From the NCBI RefSeq assembly GCF_000236785.1, contig NZ_AGUF01000055.1, forward strand, positions 186,001 to 250,000: a DNA stretch of 64,000 nucleotides, written 5' to 3'. Shown one piece after another: positions 28,717 to 37,638 of the stretch. This DNA is from Achromobacter arsenitoxydans SY8. GTDB lineage: Bacteria > Pseudomonadota > Gammaproteobacteria > Burkholderiales > Burkholderiaceae_B. The notes under the pieces were generated by a model. The model was not told the DNA's origin, ran no database searches, and saw only the letters and a list, made by a program, of their open reading frames with translations. Positions within the stretch are counted from its first letter, which is position 1. Every line of letters starts with the position of its first letter. A program made the position numbers and the translations under genes.

Positions 28717-30189
28717 ATGAGTCCGTATCCGGCCCTGAGCCGGGTCGGGCCGCGCCACGGCTTGCGGGATAGCCTGGCAGGCGCGCGGCAGTGGGTGCGC
28801 ATCGCGCTGCTTGCCTGCGCGGCGTCCCTGCTGACGGCTTGCGCCAGCGTACCGGATGCGCAGGAGCGCCAGGCGCGGGCCGCGCAGGCTGGCCTGTCTT
28901 CCGACGCCGCGCGCGAAAGCTACCGCCGCGGGCAAGGCATCGCGGCGGACTCGCAAACACCCAAAGACGATTTCCTGGCCCGCCACCTGGCGGTGGAGCG
29001 GGCGGTCAGCGGCGCGCCGCTGGTCCCCGGCAACCGCGTGCGGCTGCTGGCGGACGGCCCCACCACGTACCAGGCCATGCTGCAGTCGATCGGGCAGGCG
29101 CGCCGGTACGTTCACATGGAAACCTACATCTTCGACGACGATGCCGAAGGGGCGAGGTTCGCCGATGCGCTGATCGCGGCGCGCAATCGTGGCGCCGAGG
29201 TATCCCTGATGGTCGATGCGGTGGGCACGATCAAGACGCCCGACGCCTTGTTCCAGCGCCTGCGCGATGCGGGGATCCAGGTCGCGGTATTCAATCCGGT
29301 CAACCCGGCGCGCGCGCGCGCGGGCTGGTCTCCCAATCAACGCAATCACCGCAAGGTGTTGGTGGTGGATGGCAAGGTCGGATACCTGGGCGGCATCAAT
29401 GTCAGCAGCGTGTATGAGTCCTCGTCGTTATCGGGCGGCGGCGGATCCGGAGCAGGATCGGGTAAGGCCGACGCCGATGCTGCCGGCGACGCACGGTCCG
29501 CGCCGTGGCGGGATACGCATCTGCGCATCGAGGGGCCGGCGGTGGCGCAGCTTGAGCAGGTCTTGCAGGCCGGGTGGGAGTCGCAGGCCAAGGAGCCGAT
29601 CAAGGGCGGCGATACCCTCGTCGCGGCGCCCGCAGGCACGACGAACGTGCGCATCCTGGCCAACCAGCCCGACCGCAGTGACGGCTACACGGTCTATCTC
29701 ACGCTGATGTCCGCGTTTGAAAGCGCTCAGAAGTCCATACACATCACGATGGCGTACTTCGTGCCGGATCCGGAGTTCATCGAAGTCCTGGAGGCGGCGG
29801 CACGGCGTGGCGTGGACGTGGTGCTGGTGCTGCCCGGCTTCAGCGATTCTTCGCTGGTGTTCAATGCCGGGCGGTCGCACTACACGGGGCTGCTGCGCGC
29901 CGGCGTCAAGATCTACGAACGGCGCGATGCGCTCCTGCACGCCAAGACCGCGGTGGTGGACGGGGTCTGGTCCACGGTGGGCTCCAGCAACATGGATTGG
30001 CGCAGCTTTGCGCTGAACTACGAGATCAATGCGGTGGTGCTGGGGCCGGAGTTCGCCGCCGAGATGGAGGCGCTGTTCCAGCGCGACGTGACCGATTCCG
30101 TGCGGATCACGCCCGAGGCCTGGAAGGACCGGGGCGTGGATGACCGTCTCATGGAGTTCTTTTCGCGGATGTTCGAGCGCTGGCTGTAG
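28717..30189 (+). CDS. phospholipase D/cardiolipin synthase-like lipoprotein
   Basis: A 490-residue PLD-superfamily enzyme of cardiolipin synthase type, which would join or transfer phosphatidyl groups. Two HKD motifs are intact, NHRKVLVVDGKVGYLGGIN and LLHAKTAVVDGVWSTVGSSN. The N-terminus has a hydrophobic segment followed by lipobox LLTAC, so it is predicted to be a lipoprotein facing the periplasm, unlike cytosolic ClsB. A Gly/Ser/Ala/Asp-rich linker (about residues 240-262) separates the halves. It follows the DUF883 gene by 9 bases. Cardiolipin synthase or another phosphatidyltransferase are both possible. Confidence 0.87.
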   Translation: MSPYPALSRVGPRHGLRDSLAGARQWVRIALLACAASLLTACASVPDAQERQARAAQAGLSSDAARESYRRGQGIAADSQTPKDDFLARHLAVERAVSGAPLVPGNRVRLLADGPTTYQAMLQSIGQARRYVHMETYIFDDDAEGARFADALIAARNRGAEVSLMVDAVGTIKTPDALFQRLRDAGIQVAVFNPVNPARARAGWSPNQRNHRKVLVVDGKVGYLGGINVSSVYESSSLSGGGGSGAGSGKADADAAGDARSAPWRDTHLRIEGPAVAQLEQVLQAGWESQAKEPIKGGDTLVAAPAGTTNVRILANQPDRSDGYTVYLTLMSAFESAQKSIHITMAYFVPDPEFIEVLEAAARRGVDVVLVLPGFSDSSLVFNAGRSHYTGLLRAGVKIYERRDALLHAKTAVVDGVWSTVGSSNMDWRSFALNYEINAVVLGPEFAAEMEALFQRDVTDSVRITPEAWKDRGVDDRLMEFFSRMFERWL

Positions 30190-30204
30190 GGCCCGCGCCG
30201 CGCG

Positions 30205-31878
30205 TCAGGCCCCCGCGGGCGCGGCGGCCGGCGCCGTATCGGCGTGCTGCTGCGCCAGCGCGGTGGTGATGTCGTGCGTAGGCTGGAATGACCCGGCCTG
30301 CGCCATCGCCCAGCCCACGCGGAACACCTGGTGCCGGAACTCGCCGCGCAGCAGCTCGCCGGGCGCCAGCTCGGGAAACAGCGCGGAAAGCAGGCGGATT
30401 TCGCTGGGGGAAATGCGGCGCGCGATATGGTGGGGGCGCAATTGGCACGGATGGGTCAGCCCAGCCGCCGCCAGCAGTTCGGCCAGCGCATGCAGGGTGT
30501 TGTCGTGGAAGTTGGCGACGCGCTGCGCTTTGTCGGGGACGACCAGCGCACGCTGCCGCAAGGGATCCTGCGTGGTGACGCCGGTGGGGCATTTGCCGGT
30601 ATGACAGGCCTGGGCCTGGATGCAGCCGATCGCAAACATGAAGCCGCGCGCTGCATTGCACCAGTCGGCCCCCATGGCCATGACGCGGGCCATGTCGAAG
30701 GCGGTGATGATCTTGCCTGAAGCGCCCAGCTTGATGCGGTCGCGCAGGTTCACCCCGATCAGCGTGTTGTGGACCAGGCGCAGGGCCTCGCGCAGCGGCG
30801 TCCCCACGTGGTCCACGAACTCCACGGGGGCGGCGCCGGTGCCTCCCTCGGCGCCGTCGACCACGATGAAATCCGGCGTGATCCCGGTTTCCAGCATGGC
30901 CTTGACGATGGCGAACCATTCCCAGGGATGTCCCACGCAGAACTTGAAGCCAACCGGCTTGCCGCCCGACAGTTCGCGCAGGCGCGCCACGAACTTCATC
31001 AGGCCGATGGGGCTGTCGAAGGCCGAGTGGCTGGCCGGAGAATTGCAGTCCTGCCAGGCGGCCACGCCGCGCGCCTCGGCGATCTCCGGCGTCACCTTGC
31101 CGGCGGGCAGGATGCCGCCGTGGCCGGGCTTGGCGCCTTGCGACAGCTTGATTTCGATCATCTTGACCTGCGGCGTACAGGCGTTCTTGACGAAGGCCTC
31201 TTCCGAGAACGCGCCGTGCTCGTCGCGGCAGCCGAAGTAGCCGGAGCCGATGTTCCAGACCAGGCTGCCGCCCGGCTGCCGGTGGTAGCGGCTGATGCCG
31301 CCTTCGCCCGTGTCGTGCGCGAAGTCGCCCTGGCGCGCGCCTTCGTTCAGCGCCAGGACGGCGTTGGCGGACAGCGCGCCAAAGCTCATCGCCGACACGT
31401 TGAACACCGACATGGAGTAGGGCTGCGTGCACTCGGGCCCGCCCACCGTGACGCGGAAGTCGGTGTCGTCGACGTGCGAGGGCGACATCGAATGATTGAT
31501 CCACTCGTAGCGGTCGCCGTACACGTCTTCCTGGGTGCCGAAGGGACGTTTGTCGATCTCGCGCTTGGCGCGCTGATAGACGATGGAGCGCTGCGCACGC
31601 GAGAAGGGCGCGGCCTGGGTGTCGTCTTCCAGGAAGTACTGGCGGATCTCCGGGCGGATGAATTCAAACAGGAAGCGCAGGTTGCCCAGCACCGGGTAAT
31701 TGCGCCGGATGGCGTGGCGCGTCTGGATAAGGTCATAGACGCCCAGCGCGCCCAGCAGGACCAGCGGCACGGCGGCCGCCAGCCACCAGGCCGAATTTGT
31801 TGCGGCCAGGAAGGCCGTGATCGCGGCGCCCGCAAGCGTCAGCATAAAGGCCGTGTATCGGCCGGCAATCCAGTTCAT
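30205..31878 (-). CDS. FMN-binding glutamate synthase family protein, membrane-anchored
   Basis: A 557-residue member of the glutamate-synthase large-subunit FMN-domain family. Two N-terminal hydrophobic segments (FMLTLAGAAITAFLAAT and WWLAAAVPLVLLGALGVYDL) anchor it. The TIM-barrel carries SMSPSHVDDTDFRVTVGGPE, the glutamate-synthase pattern GAKPGHGGILPAGKVT, FIVVDGAEGGTGAAPVEFVD for FMN and substrate, and a cysteine segment ACHTGKCPTGVTT, matching the 3Fe-4S region. It lacks the glutaminase domain of GltB. The true reaction is unknown. The start at 31878 is favoured over 31884 because GGAG is six bases upstream. Confidence 0.9.
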   Translation of the reverse strand: MNWIAGRYTAFMLTLAGAAITAFLAATNSAWWLAAAVPLVLLGALGVYDLIQTRHAIRRNYPVLGNLRFLFEFIRPEIRQYFLEDDTQAAPFSRAQRSIVYQRAKREIDKRPFGTQEDVYGDRYEWINHSMSPSHVDDTDFRVTVGGPECTQPYSMSVFNVSAMSFGALSANAVLALNEGARQGDFAHDTGEGGISRYHRQPGGSLVWNIGSGYFGCRDEHGAFSEEAFVKNACTPQVKMIEIKLSQGAKPGHGGILPAGKVTPEIAEARGVAAWQDCNSPASHSAFDSPIGLMKFVARLRELSGGKPVGFKFCVGHPWEWFAIVKAMLETGITPDFIVVDGAEGGTGAAPVEFVDHVGTPLREALRLVHNTLIGVNLRDRIKLGASGKIITAFDMARVMAMGADWCNAARGFMFAIGCIQAQACHTGKCPTGVTTQDPLRQRALVVPDKAQRVANFHDNTLHALAELLAAAGLTHPCQLRPHHIARRISPSEIRLLSALFPELAPGELLRGEFRHQVFRVGWAMAQAGSFQPTHDITTALAQQHADTAPAAAPAGA

Positions 31879-32029
31879 GTCCATCTCCGTATTCCGGGAT
31901 GGAGCAACCATACACCAGCGCAGCCGTCTGGCCGAGGCATGGAGGGTGGCCGCCGCGCGCAGGCATACGGACGGTCCGATGGCGCCTTGCGCCCCGCGAG
32001 CCCCGTGTTTATTGGGCTGGCGGGCAGCC

Positions 32030-32064
32030 AAAAAAATGGCCCCCTGGTTTTCAGGAGGCCATTT
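32030..32064 (-). terminator. intrinsic terminator of the YeeE/YedE gene
   Basis: A 13-bp stem with one mismatch (32034-32046 with 32052-32064) and a T-rich loop; the minus strand continues into a run of seven T (32030-32036). It follows the minus-strand gene that ends at 32080. Confidence 0.75.
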
Positions 32065-32079
32065 CTGGAACACAGTTTT

Positions 32080-33303
32080 TCAGCAGCTGGATGCCGGCGG
32101 CGTCTTTTCGACTGCCAATCCGAACAGCGGCCGCAGGCGGACGCCAAGCGCGCTGCCCGCGAACGCGGCAGGCAGCCACAGCCAGGCGTGCAGGCTGCCC
32201 GACAGGATGCCGCTGAAGTAGGCGCCGATGTTGCAGCCGAAGGCCAGGCGAGCGCCGTAGCCCAGCAGCAGGCCGCCGACGACCGCGCCGGCCAGCGAGC
32301 GGGCGGGCACCTTCCAGACGGGGGCAAACTTGCCGGCCGCGCTGGCGGCCGCGAGGGCGCCAAGCATCAGGCCGATATCCATGACCGTGGTGACGTCCTG
32401 GCGCAGCGGCGCGGCCAGCGAGGGCTGTTTGCTCCAATAGGCCCAGGTGGCCACGTCTGCGCCTACCGCGTCCAGCGCCTTGGCGCCCCACAGTGCGAAG
32501 GCGGATGTGATGCCCCACGGACGTCCGGCCAGGGCCAGCGTGGCGAAGTTCAGCGCCACCAGCGCCACGCCGCCCCAGATGAGCGGCCAGGGGCCCTGCA
32601 GCAGGGAGACGGGCCGCCCGGTGCGGGAGGCGAATGAAATCACGTGGCCGTGACGGCGCTTTTCCAGCGCGGTGGCGGCCCAGGCGATCAGGGCGAACAC
32701 CGCGAGGTTGGCGATCAGCGCGGGCGCCAGGCCCCAGGTCTTGATGAGCGAGGTGGGCGCCAGCGCGGGCAGGTTGGACCACCAGCCGAAGTTGGCGGTG
32801 GCGATGACCGATCCCACGATGAAAAACAGCAGCGTCACGACCATGCGCGTATTGCCGCCGCCCACGGCGAACAGCGTGCCCGACGCGCAGCCGCCGCCCA
32901 GTTGCATGCCGATGCCGAACAGGAATGCGCCCAGCACGACGGACACGCCCGGAGGCGAAACGAAGCCATTGACGGGTTGGCCGAATAGCGTGCCCGCAGC
33001 CAGGAAAGGGAAGAACAGCAGCACGCCGACGGCCAGCATGAGCATCTGCGCGCGCAGGCCCGCGCCGCGGCGGTCCGAAACGAATACGCGCCATGCCTGG
33101 GTGAATCCGAACGAGGCGTGGTACAGCGTTACGCCGAGCAGGGCGCCAACCACCCACAGCGCGCCCTGGCGCCAGCTGACGGTCTGGTTGAGGTACAGGG
33201 CGCCAGCCAGGACCAGCAGCATGGCAATCCAGAGCGGCTTGCGGTTGACCTGGATGGGCGGCAGGGCCGAGGGCAGGGGCAGGGAGGAGGCGTTCGCGCT
33301 CAT
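32080..33303 (-). CDS. YeeE/YedE family sulfur-compound transporter
   Basis: A 407-residue inner-membrane protein of the YeeE/YedE family; characterised members (TsuA) take up thiosulfate. It is very hydrophobic with about 12 helices. Conserved cysteine motifs are GGGCASGTLFAVGGG near residue 140 and FGCNIGAYFSGIL near residue 358, typical of the relay path for sulfur anions. It has no fused TusA-like domain. A LysR-type inverted repeat lies upstream at 33422-33438. Gene name tsuA is plausible but not proven. Confidence 0.9.
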   Translation of the reverse strand: MSANASSLPLPSALPPIQVNRKPLWIAMLLVLAGALYLNQTVSWRQGALWVVGALLGVTLYHASFGFTQAWRVFVSDRRGAGLRAQMLMLAVGVLLFFPFLAAGTLFGQPVNGFVSPPGVSVVLGAFLFGIGMQLGGGCASGTLFAVGGGNTRMVVTLLFFIVGSVIATANFGWWSNLPALAPTSLIKTWGLAPALIANLAVFALIAWAATALEKRRHGHVISFASRTGRPVSLLQGPWPLIWGGVALVALNFATLALAGRPWGITSAFALWGAKALDAVGADVATWAYWSKQPSLAAPLRQDVTTVMDIGLMLGALAAASAAGKFAPVWKVPARSLAGAVVGGLLLGYGARLAFGCNIGAYFSGILSGSLHAWLWLPAAFAGSALGVRLRPLFGLAVEKTPPASSC

Positions 33304-33337
33304 GGGAAGTCCCGGAAAATCAAAGGCATAAATGCAA

Positions 33338-33359
33338 ACGGGTGCGTGGACGCACCCGT
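33338..33359 (-). terminator. terminator-like hairpin after arsB
   Basis: A perfect 10-bp stem ACGGGTGCGT/ACGCACCCGT (33338-33347 with 33350-33359) with a 2-nt gap, followed on the minus strand by TTTGCATTTAT. It lies about 100 bases after the arsB stop and could also fall in the YeeE leader. Confidence 0.55.
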
Positions 33360-33421
33360 AGGAATAGCCGCCAGTCTAGAACGGCCGGTAAATCTCTCAA
33401 AGTACTGTTTTTTTCTTCGAT

Positions 33422-33438
33422 AATAACCAAAAGTTATT
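33422..33438 (-). promoter_or_regulatory. candidate LysR/CysB-type operator upstream of the YeeE gene
   Basis: Inverted repeat AATAAC-N5-GTTATT (33422-33427 with 33433-33438) in the 155-base gap upstream of the minus-strand sulfur transporter. Its size and AT-rich half-sites suit a LysR-type regulator such as CysB, which controls sulfur uptake genes. The link is an inference from position and symmetry. Confidence 0.35.
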
Positions 33439-33458
33439 TGGAGGCGTGCGCCGCCGGC

Positions 33459-34739
33459 CTACTGCAGCCGCCAGGCCAGCGCGGCCAGGGTCAGCAGCAG
33501 TACGGGCAACGTCAGGACGATCCCCACTTTGAAGTAATAGCCCCAGGTGATGCGCAGGCCCTTGCGCGCCAGCACATGCAGCCAGAGCAGCGTGGCCAGG
33601 CTGCCGATTGGCGTGATCTTCGGGCCCAGGTCGCTGCCGATGATGTTGGCGTAGATCATCGCGTCTCGCACCGGCCCGGTGGCGCTGGTGTCCGCGATGG
33701 AAAGCGCGCCGATCAGCACGGTCGGAAGATTGTTCATGATGGACGACAGGAACGCCGTGACCAGGCCGGTTCCCATCGCTGCGCCCCACACGCCGTGTTC
33801 CGCAAACCGGTCCAGCACCTGCGCCAGGTGCGCGGTCAGGCCGGCGTTGCGCAGGCCGTACACGACCAGGTACATGCCCAGGGAAAAGATCACGATGTGC
33901 CAGGGCGCCTCGCGCATGATGCGGCGGGTGCCCACGACGTGCTGGCGGCCCGCGATCAGCAGGAGGCCCAGTGCGCCGGCGGCGGCGATGGCGCTGACGG
34001 GAATGCCCATGGGTTCCAGGATGAAGAAACCCGCCAGCAGCAGGCCCAGCACTACCCAGCCGGCGCGGAAGGTGATCCGGTCGCGGATGGCCGAGGCGGG
34101 CGCAGGCAGCTGGTTCACGTCGTAGCGCGGCGGGATGCTGCGGTGGAAGAACAGCAGCAGCACCGCCAGCGTGGACCCGACGGCGACCAGGTTCACGGGC
34201 AGCATCACCGATGCGTACTCGCCGAAACCGATGCCGAAGAAATCCGCCGACACGATGTTCACCAGGTTGGAAACGATCAGGGCGATGCTGCCGGTGTCCG
34301 CGATGAAGCCGGCGGCCATCACGAAGGCCAGCGATGCGCCCGGGCCGAAGCCCAGGGCCAGCAGCATTTCCATGACGATGGGCGTAAGGATCAACGCCGC
34401 GCCGTCATTGGCGAACAGCGCGGAGACGGCCGCGCCCAGCAGGACGATCAGGACAAACAGCAACCGTCCGCGTCCGCCGCCCCAACGGGCCACGTGCAGC
34501 GCGGACCATTCAAAGAAGCCCGCCTCGTCCAGGATCAGGCTGGTGATGATGATGGCGATGAAGGTGGCCGTGGCGTTCCAGACGATGCGCCAGACATCGG
34601 CAATGTCGGCCAGGTGGACCACGCCGGTCGCCAGTGCAAGGCCGGCGCCGATCACGGCGCTCCAGCCGATGGACAGGCCCCGAGGCTGCCAGATGACAAG
34701 CGTGATGGTGAAGACGAAGATGGCGGCGGCGAGCAGCAT
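33459..34739 (-). CDS. arsB: arsenite efflux permease ArsB
   Basis: A 426-residue arsenite/antimonite exporter of the ArsB type, matching E. coli ArsB as I recall it from end to end: [20 protein letters not shown], the stretch [39 protein letters not shown], and the ending [20 protein letters not shown]. It has about 12 membrane helices and expels As(III) using the proton motive force. The usual partners arsR and arsC are not adjacent. It follows an AEC-family transporter gene by 9 bases in a minus-strand run of three transporters. Confidence 0.95.
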   Translation of the reverse strand: MLLAAAIFVFTITLVIWQPRGLSIGWSAVIGAGLALATGVVHLADIADVWRIVWNATATFIAIIITSLILDEAGFFEWSALHVARWGGGRGRLLFVLIVLLGAAVSALFANDGAALILTPIVMEMLLALGFGPGASLAFVMAAGFIADTGSIALIVSNLVNIVSADFFGIGFGEYASVMLPVNLVAVGSTLAVLLLFFHRSIPPRYDVNQLPAPASAIRDRITFRAGWVVLGLLLAGFFILEPMGIPVSAIAAAGALGLLLIAGRQHVVGTRRIMREAPWHIVIFSLGMYLVVYGLRNAGLTAHLAQVLDRFAEHGVWGAAMGTGLVTAFLSSIMNNLPTVLIGALSIADTSATGPVRDAMIYANIIGSDLGPKITPIGSLATLLWLHVLARKGLRITWGYYFKVGIVLTLPVLLLTLAALAWRLQ

Positions 34740-34748
34740 AGGTACTGT

Positions 34749-35693
34749 TCAGGAAATCGGGTGGGCGCTGATCCAGGCTACCAGCAGGCTGACGGTCAGC
34801 ACCGAAAGCACGGTGCTGACCAGGATGGCGCGCGACGTCACGCGGGCGTCGCGGCCATACATCTTGGCCAGCATGAAGGGGCCGGTGCCGATGGGCAGCG
34901 CGCTCATCAGCACGGCGGTCCAGGCCCATAGCGGGGGCATGGAGAATACGTAGAACGCCAGCACAGCCGTGGCGGCCGGCTGCAGGAGCAGCTTGCCCGT
35001 CACCAGGCGCAGCACGCCAGGCCCGGAGCTGGATGTCTCCGTCTGCGCCAGGAACAGGCCGATGGTCACCAGTGCGCAAGGGCTGGCCGACGCGCCCAGC
35101 AAGGCCACATAGCGGTCCACGCCTTCCGGCAGCGTCAGGCCGGTGGCGGCCCAGGCCAGGCCCAGCACCGGCGCGGCCAGCAGCGGATTGCGCAGCAGGG
35201 CGCGGCCGACCTTGAGCAGCGTGGAGGGCAGGTTGGGCGTCTGCTGGCGGTCGAATTCGATCAGCGCGATCGCAAAGCCGAACAGCACGCTGGCGGTCAG
35301 CAGCGTGGTGAAAGTGGCGGGCGCCAGGCTGTCCGCGCCCAGCAGCGCGAGGCACAGCGGGATGCCCATGTAGCCAGCGTTCGCATAGGAGGCCGCCAGG
35401 CCTTCGATGCTGCGGTCGGTCAGCGAGTCCGGCCCGCGTTTGCGGGGCACGAAGGACACCAGGAAAGTGATGGCGACGCCGCCCGCAAATGCGCCGACGA
35501 ATCCCCAATGCGCCATGTGCGCCAGGTCGACCTGCGTCATGGCGCGGAACAGCAGCGCGGGCAAGGACAGGTAGACCACGTAGCGGTTCAGCGCGTCGGT
35601 GGCGTTGGTTCCCAGGATGCGCCAGCGGGCGGCCAGCCAGCCTGTCAGTATCAGCGCGAAGACCGGCAGGGCGGCGGTGACGACGGCGTTCAT
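34749..35693 (-). CDS. AEC-family (auxin efflux carrier-like) transporter
   Basis: A 314-residue membrane protein of the AEC family, which moves small organic acids such as malate or malonate. It opens with LPVFALILTGWLAARWRILG and has about ten hydrophobic segments with the usual central polar gap. EGLAASYANAGYMGIPLCLA contains the conserved GYMGIPL motif. It lies between a DMT exporter gene (33 bases upstream) and arsB (9 bases downstream), suggesting one operon. Substrate unknown. Confidence 0.9.
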   Translation of the reverse strand: MNAVVTAALPVFALILTGWLAARWRILGTNATDALNRYVVYLSLPALLFRAMTQVDLAHMAHWGFVGAFAGGVAITFLVSFVPRKRGPDSLTDRSIEGLAASYANAGYMGIPLCLALLGADSLAPATFTTLLTASVLFGFAIALIEFDRQQTPNLPSTLLKVGRALLRNPLLAAPVLGLAWAATGLTLPEGVDRYVALLGASASPCALVTIGLFLAQTETSSSGPGVLRLVTGKLLLQPAATAVLAFYVFSMPPLWAWTAVLMSALPIGTGPFMLAKMYGRDARVTSRAILVSTVLSVLTVSLLVAWISAHPIS

Positions 35694-35726
35694 GGGAAAG
35701 GTTGCAAGGGCGGAAAGGCGCTCATT

Positions 35727-36620
35727 CTACTTGGGTGCGCCGCCCGGCTTGCGGGTCACGAGCAGGATGCCCAGAGCCGCCAGCGCCATTCCAGGCCAGG
35801 CCAATGGCGGTATGGGTTCGCGCAGGATCAGCAGCGCGATGACGGCCGTGCAGGGAGGCACCAGAAAGAAGAGGGCGGAAACCCGCGAGGCCTCGCCATA
35901 CCGGATCATGGTCAGCAGCAGGGTAATCGCGACCAGGGAATTGCCCACTACCAGATAGGCCAGCGACCCTAGCAGGCCGCCGGTCCATTCGATATGCATG
36001 GGCTCCAGCCAGAATGCCAGCGGCGCGGTCACGGCGAGCCCGACGCCGTATTGCACGAGATTGGAGGCGATGGGATGGACCTGCACGCCGAAGCGCTTTT
36101 CGTACAGGGTGCCGCCCGTGATGCAGAGCAGGGCGCCCACCGCGAACAGCAGGCCCAGGGGCGCCAGCACGTCGATCGAGGCCTTGGCGACGATCACGAG
36201 CGCGGCGCCCGTCACGCCCAGCGCAAGGCCGGCCCAGCGCCGGGCGTCTACCCGCTCGTGTGCGATTGCCGGCGCCAGCAGGCCGATCAGGATGGGTTGC
36301 AGCGACGTGATCAGCGCCAGACCGCCTGCGGACATGCCTTGCTTGAGTGAAAGATAGGTAAAGCAGAAGTAGCCTGCCTGCAACAGCAATCCGACCATCG
36401 CCAGGTGCGTCCACGCCTGGACCCCGGTGGGCAGCGGCGGACGCAGGGCGAGCAGCAAGGGCGCAAGGATAAGCACCACGCAGGCGTAGCGCAGCGCCAG
36501 GAACGTCAGTGGATCGGCGTAGGCCAGCCCCACCTTGAGCACGACGAAACCGCTGGACCACAGCGCAAGAAAGAGCGCGGGGGCGATCTTCAACCAGGCG
36601 GGAGGAGCGGCAGGCGGCAT
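35727..36620 (-). CDS. EamA/DMT-family transporter
   Basis: A 297-residue DMT-superfamily exporter with two EamA domains and ten hydrophobic helices. It begins APALFLALWSSGFVVLKVGL and shows FTYLSLKQGMSAGGLALITS in the first domain, with VVGNSLVAITLLLTMIRYG in the second. Family members export amino acids, metabolites or drugs. It starts a three-transporter minus-strand run (DMT, AEC, ArsB) and is divergent from the GNAT gene across 118 bases. Confidence 0.9.
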   Translation of the reverse strand: MPPAAPPAWLKIAPALFLALWSSGFVVLKVGLAYADPLTFLALRYACVVLILAPLLLALRPPLPTGVQAWTHLAMVGLLLQAGYFCFTYLSLKQGMSAGGLALITSLQPILIGLLAPAIAHERVDARRWAGLALGVTGAALVIVAKASIDVLAPLGLLFAVGALLCITGGTLYEKRFGVQVHPIASNLVQYGVGLAVTAPLAFWLEPMHIEWTGGLLGSLAYLVVGNSLVAITLLLTMIRYGEASRVSALFFLVPPCTAVIALLILREPIPPLAWPGMALAALGILLVTRKPGGAPK

Positions 36621-36738
36621 GGCGGAGCATGGGCGGCGTGGGCAAGCCGCGATCGTACCCCTTTTCGCTCCCCTTTCATCCCTGCGAGAATGCGGCGTAG
36701 GATTCTGTTATTCATTTGCTGCAACGTAGGGGATGGAC

Positions 36739-37182
36739 ATGTCGGCCAACAAACAAGCAACGGTGCGTATCGCTCTGGGAACCTGGGATCGCCTGCGCGA
36801 CGACGCGTATTCGGTTCGGCACCAGGTATTCGTGGTCGAGCAGAAAGTGCCGCCCGAAGTCGAGCTCGACGACGACGACGCGGTGTCAGTGCATGCCGTG
36901 GCCTATGGCCCCGACGGCACGCCGATGGGAACCGGGCGGTTGTTGCCTGACGGCCATATCGGCCGGATGGCTGTGCACAAGCAGGCGCGCGGCATGGGCG
37001 TGGGCAGCCAGTTGCTGGATGCGCTGATCGGGCAGGGCCACGGAGACGGCCACCGCATGCTGGTGCTGCACGCGCAGACCCACGCGGCGGGCTTTTACGA
37101 GGCGCACGGCTTCAAGACGGAAGGCGAGGAGTTCGTCGAAGCTGGCATTCCGCACGTAGTCATGACGCGCACGTTGAAATAG
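36739..37182 (+). CDS. GNAT-family N-acetyltransferase
   Basis: A 147-residue acetyltransferase of the GNAT fold (ElaA/YjcF-like). It shows SVRHQVFVVEQKVPPEVELD at the N-terminus, then the acetyl-CoA-binding loop MAVHKQARGMGVGSQLLDAL near residues 77-96, and FYEAHGFKTEGEEFVEAGIP near the end. The ATG at 36739 has AGGGG at good spacing; the ATG at 36733 overlaps that site. The acceptor substrate is unknown. Confidence 0.9.
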   Translation: MSANKQATVRIALGTWDRLRDDAYSVRHQVFVVEQKVPPEVELDDDDAVSVHAVAYGPDGTPMGTGRLLPDGHIGRMAVHKQARGMGVGSQLLDALIGQGHGDGHRMLVLHAQTHAAGFYEAHGFKTEGEEFVEAGIPHVVMTRTLK

Positions 37183-37338
37183 CGGCGACTGCGGCAAGGG
37201 CGGCTGCGGTAGAGGAGAATGAGCATGCGTCACGACATCGGCGTCGTGGCGCATCAAGGCCGATAAGCCGCGGCTCCTTTGTGCTTTGCCGCGGTGCTTT
37301 CCGCAAAACGCGCCGGTATATCCGCGCGTGGACCGGAA

Positions 37339-37378
37339 AAGAAAAAACCCGAACGCTTTCGCGTACGGGGTTTTTCTT
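37339..37378 (-). terminator. terminator after tRNA-Leu copy 1
   Basis: A long stem (37339-37356 with 37361-37378, two imperfect pairs) flanked by A and T runs. It lies 36 bases downstream of the minus-strand tRNA-Leu and can work in both directions. Confidence 0.75.
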
Positions 37379-37413
37379 GGCGCATCACGACAGGTACCTC
37401 GTGATGTAATAAT

Positions 37414-37498
37414 TGGTGCCCAGGAGAGGACTCGAACCTCCACACCTTGCGGCACACGGACCTGAACCGTGCGCGTCTACCAATTCCGCCACCTGGGC
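37414..37498 (-). tRNA. tRNA-Leu (anticodon CAG), copy 1
   Basis: An 85-nt class II tRNA on the minus strand with encoded CCA. Acceptor GCCCAGG pairs with CCTGGGC; the anticodon loop TTCAGGT gives CAG. A long variable arm (TGCCGCAAGGTG) is typical of leucine tRNA, and the T-arm has GTTCGAGTC. It is identical by eye to the copy at 38544-38628. Confidence 0.95.
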
Positions 37499-37638
37499 GC
37501 TGTTGCTTTACATTCGCTTCGCTTTCGCGTTGTTTCGTGTTCAGCAGCAGAGGAATGAGATTATGCATACTTTTTTAGAAGTGTGCAAGTCGTTCTGCAT
37601 ATTTTTCTCTTTTTTTTGTTCGGGCCGCTTTCGATATA

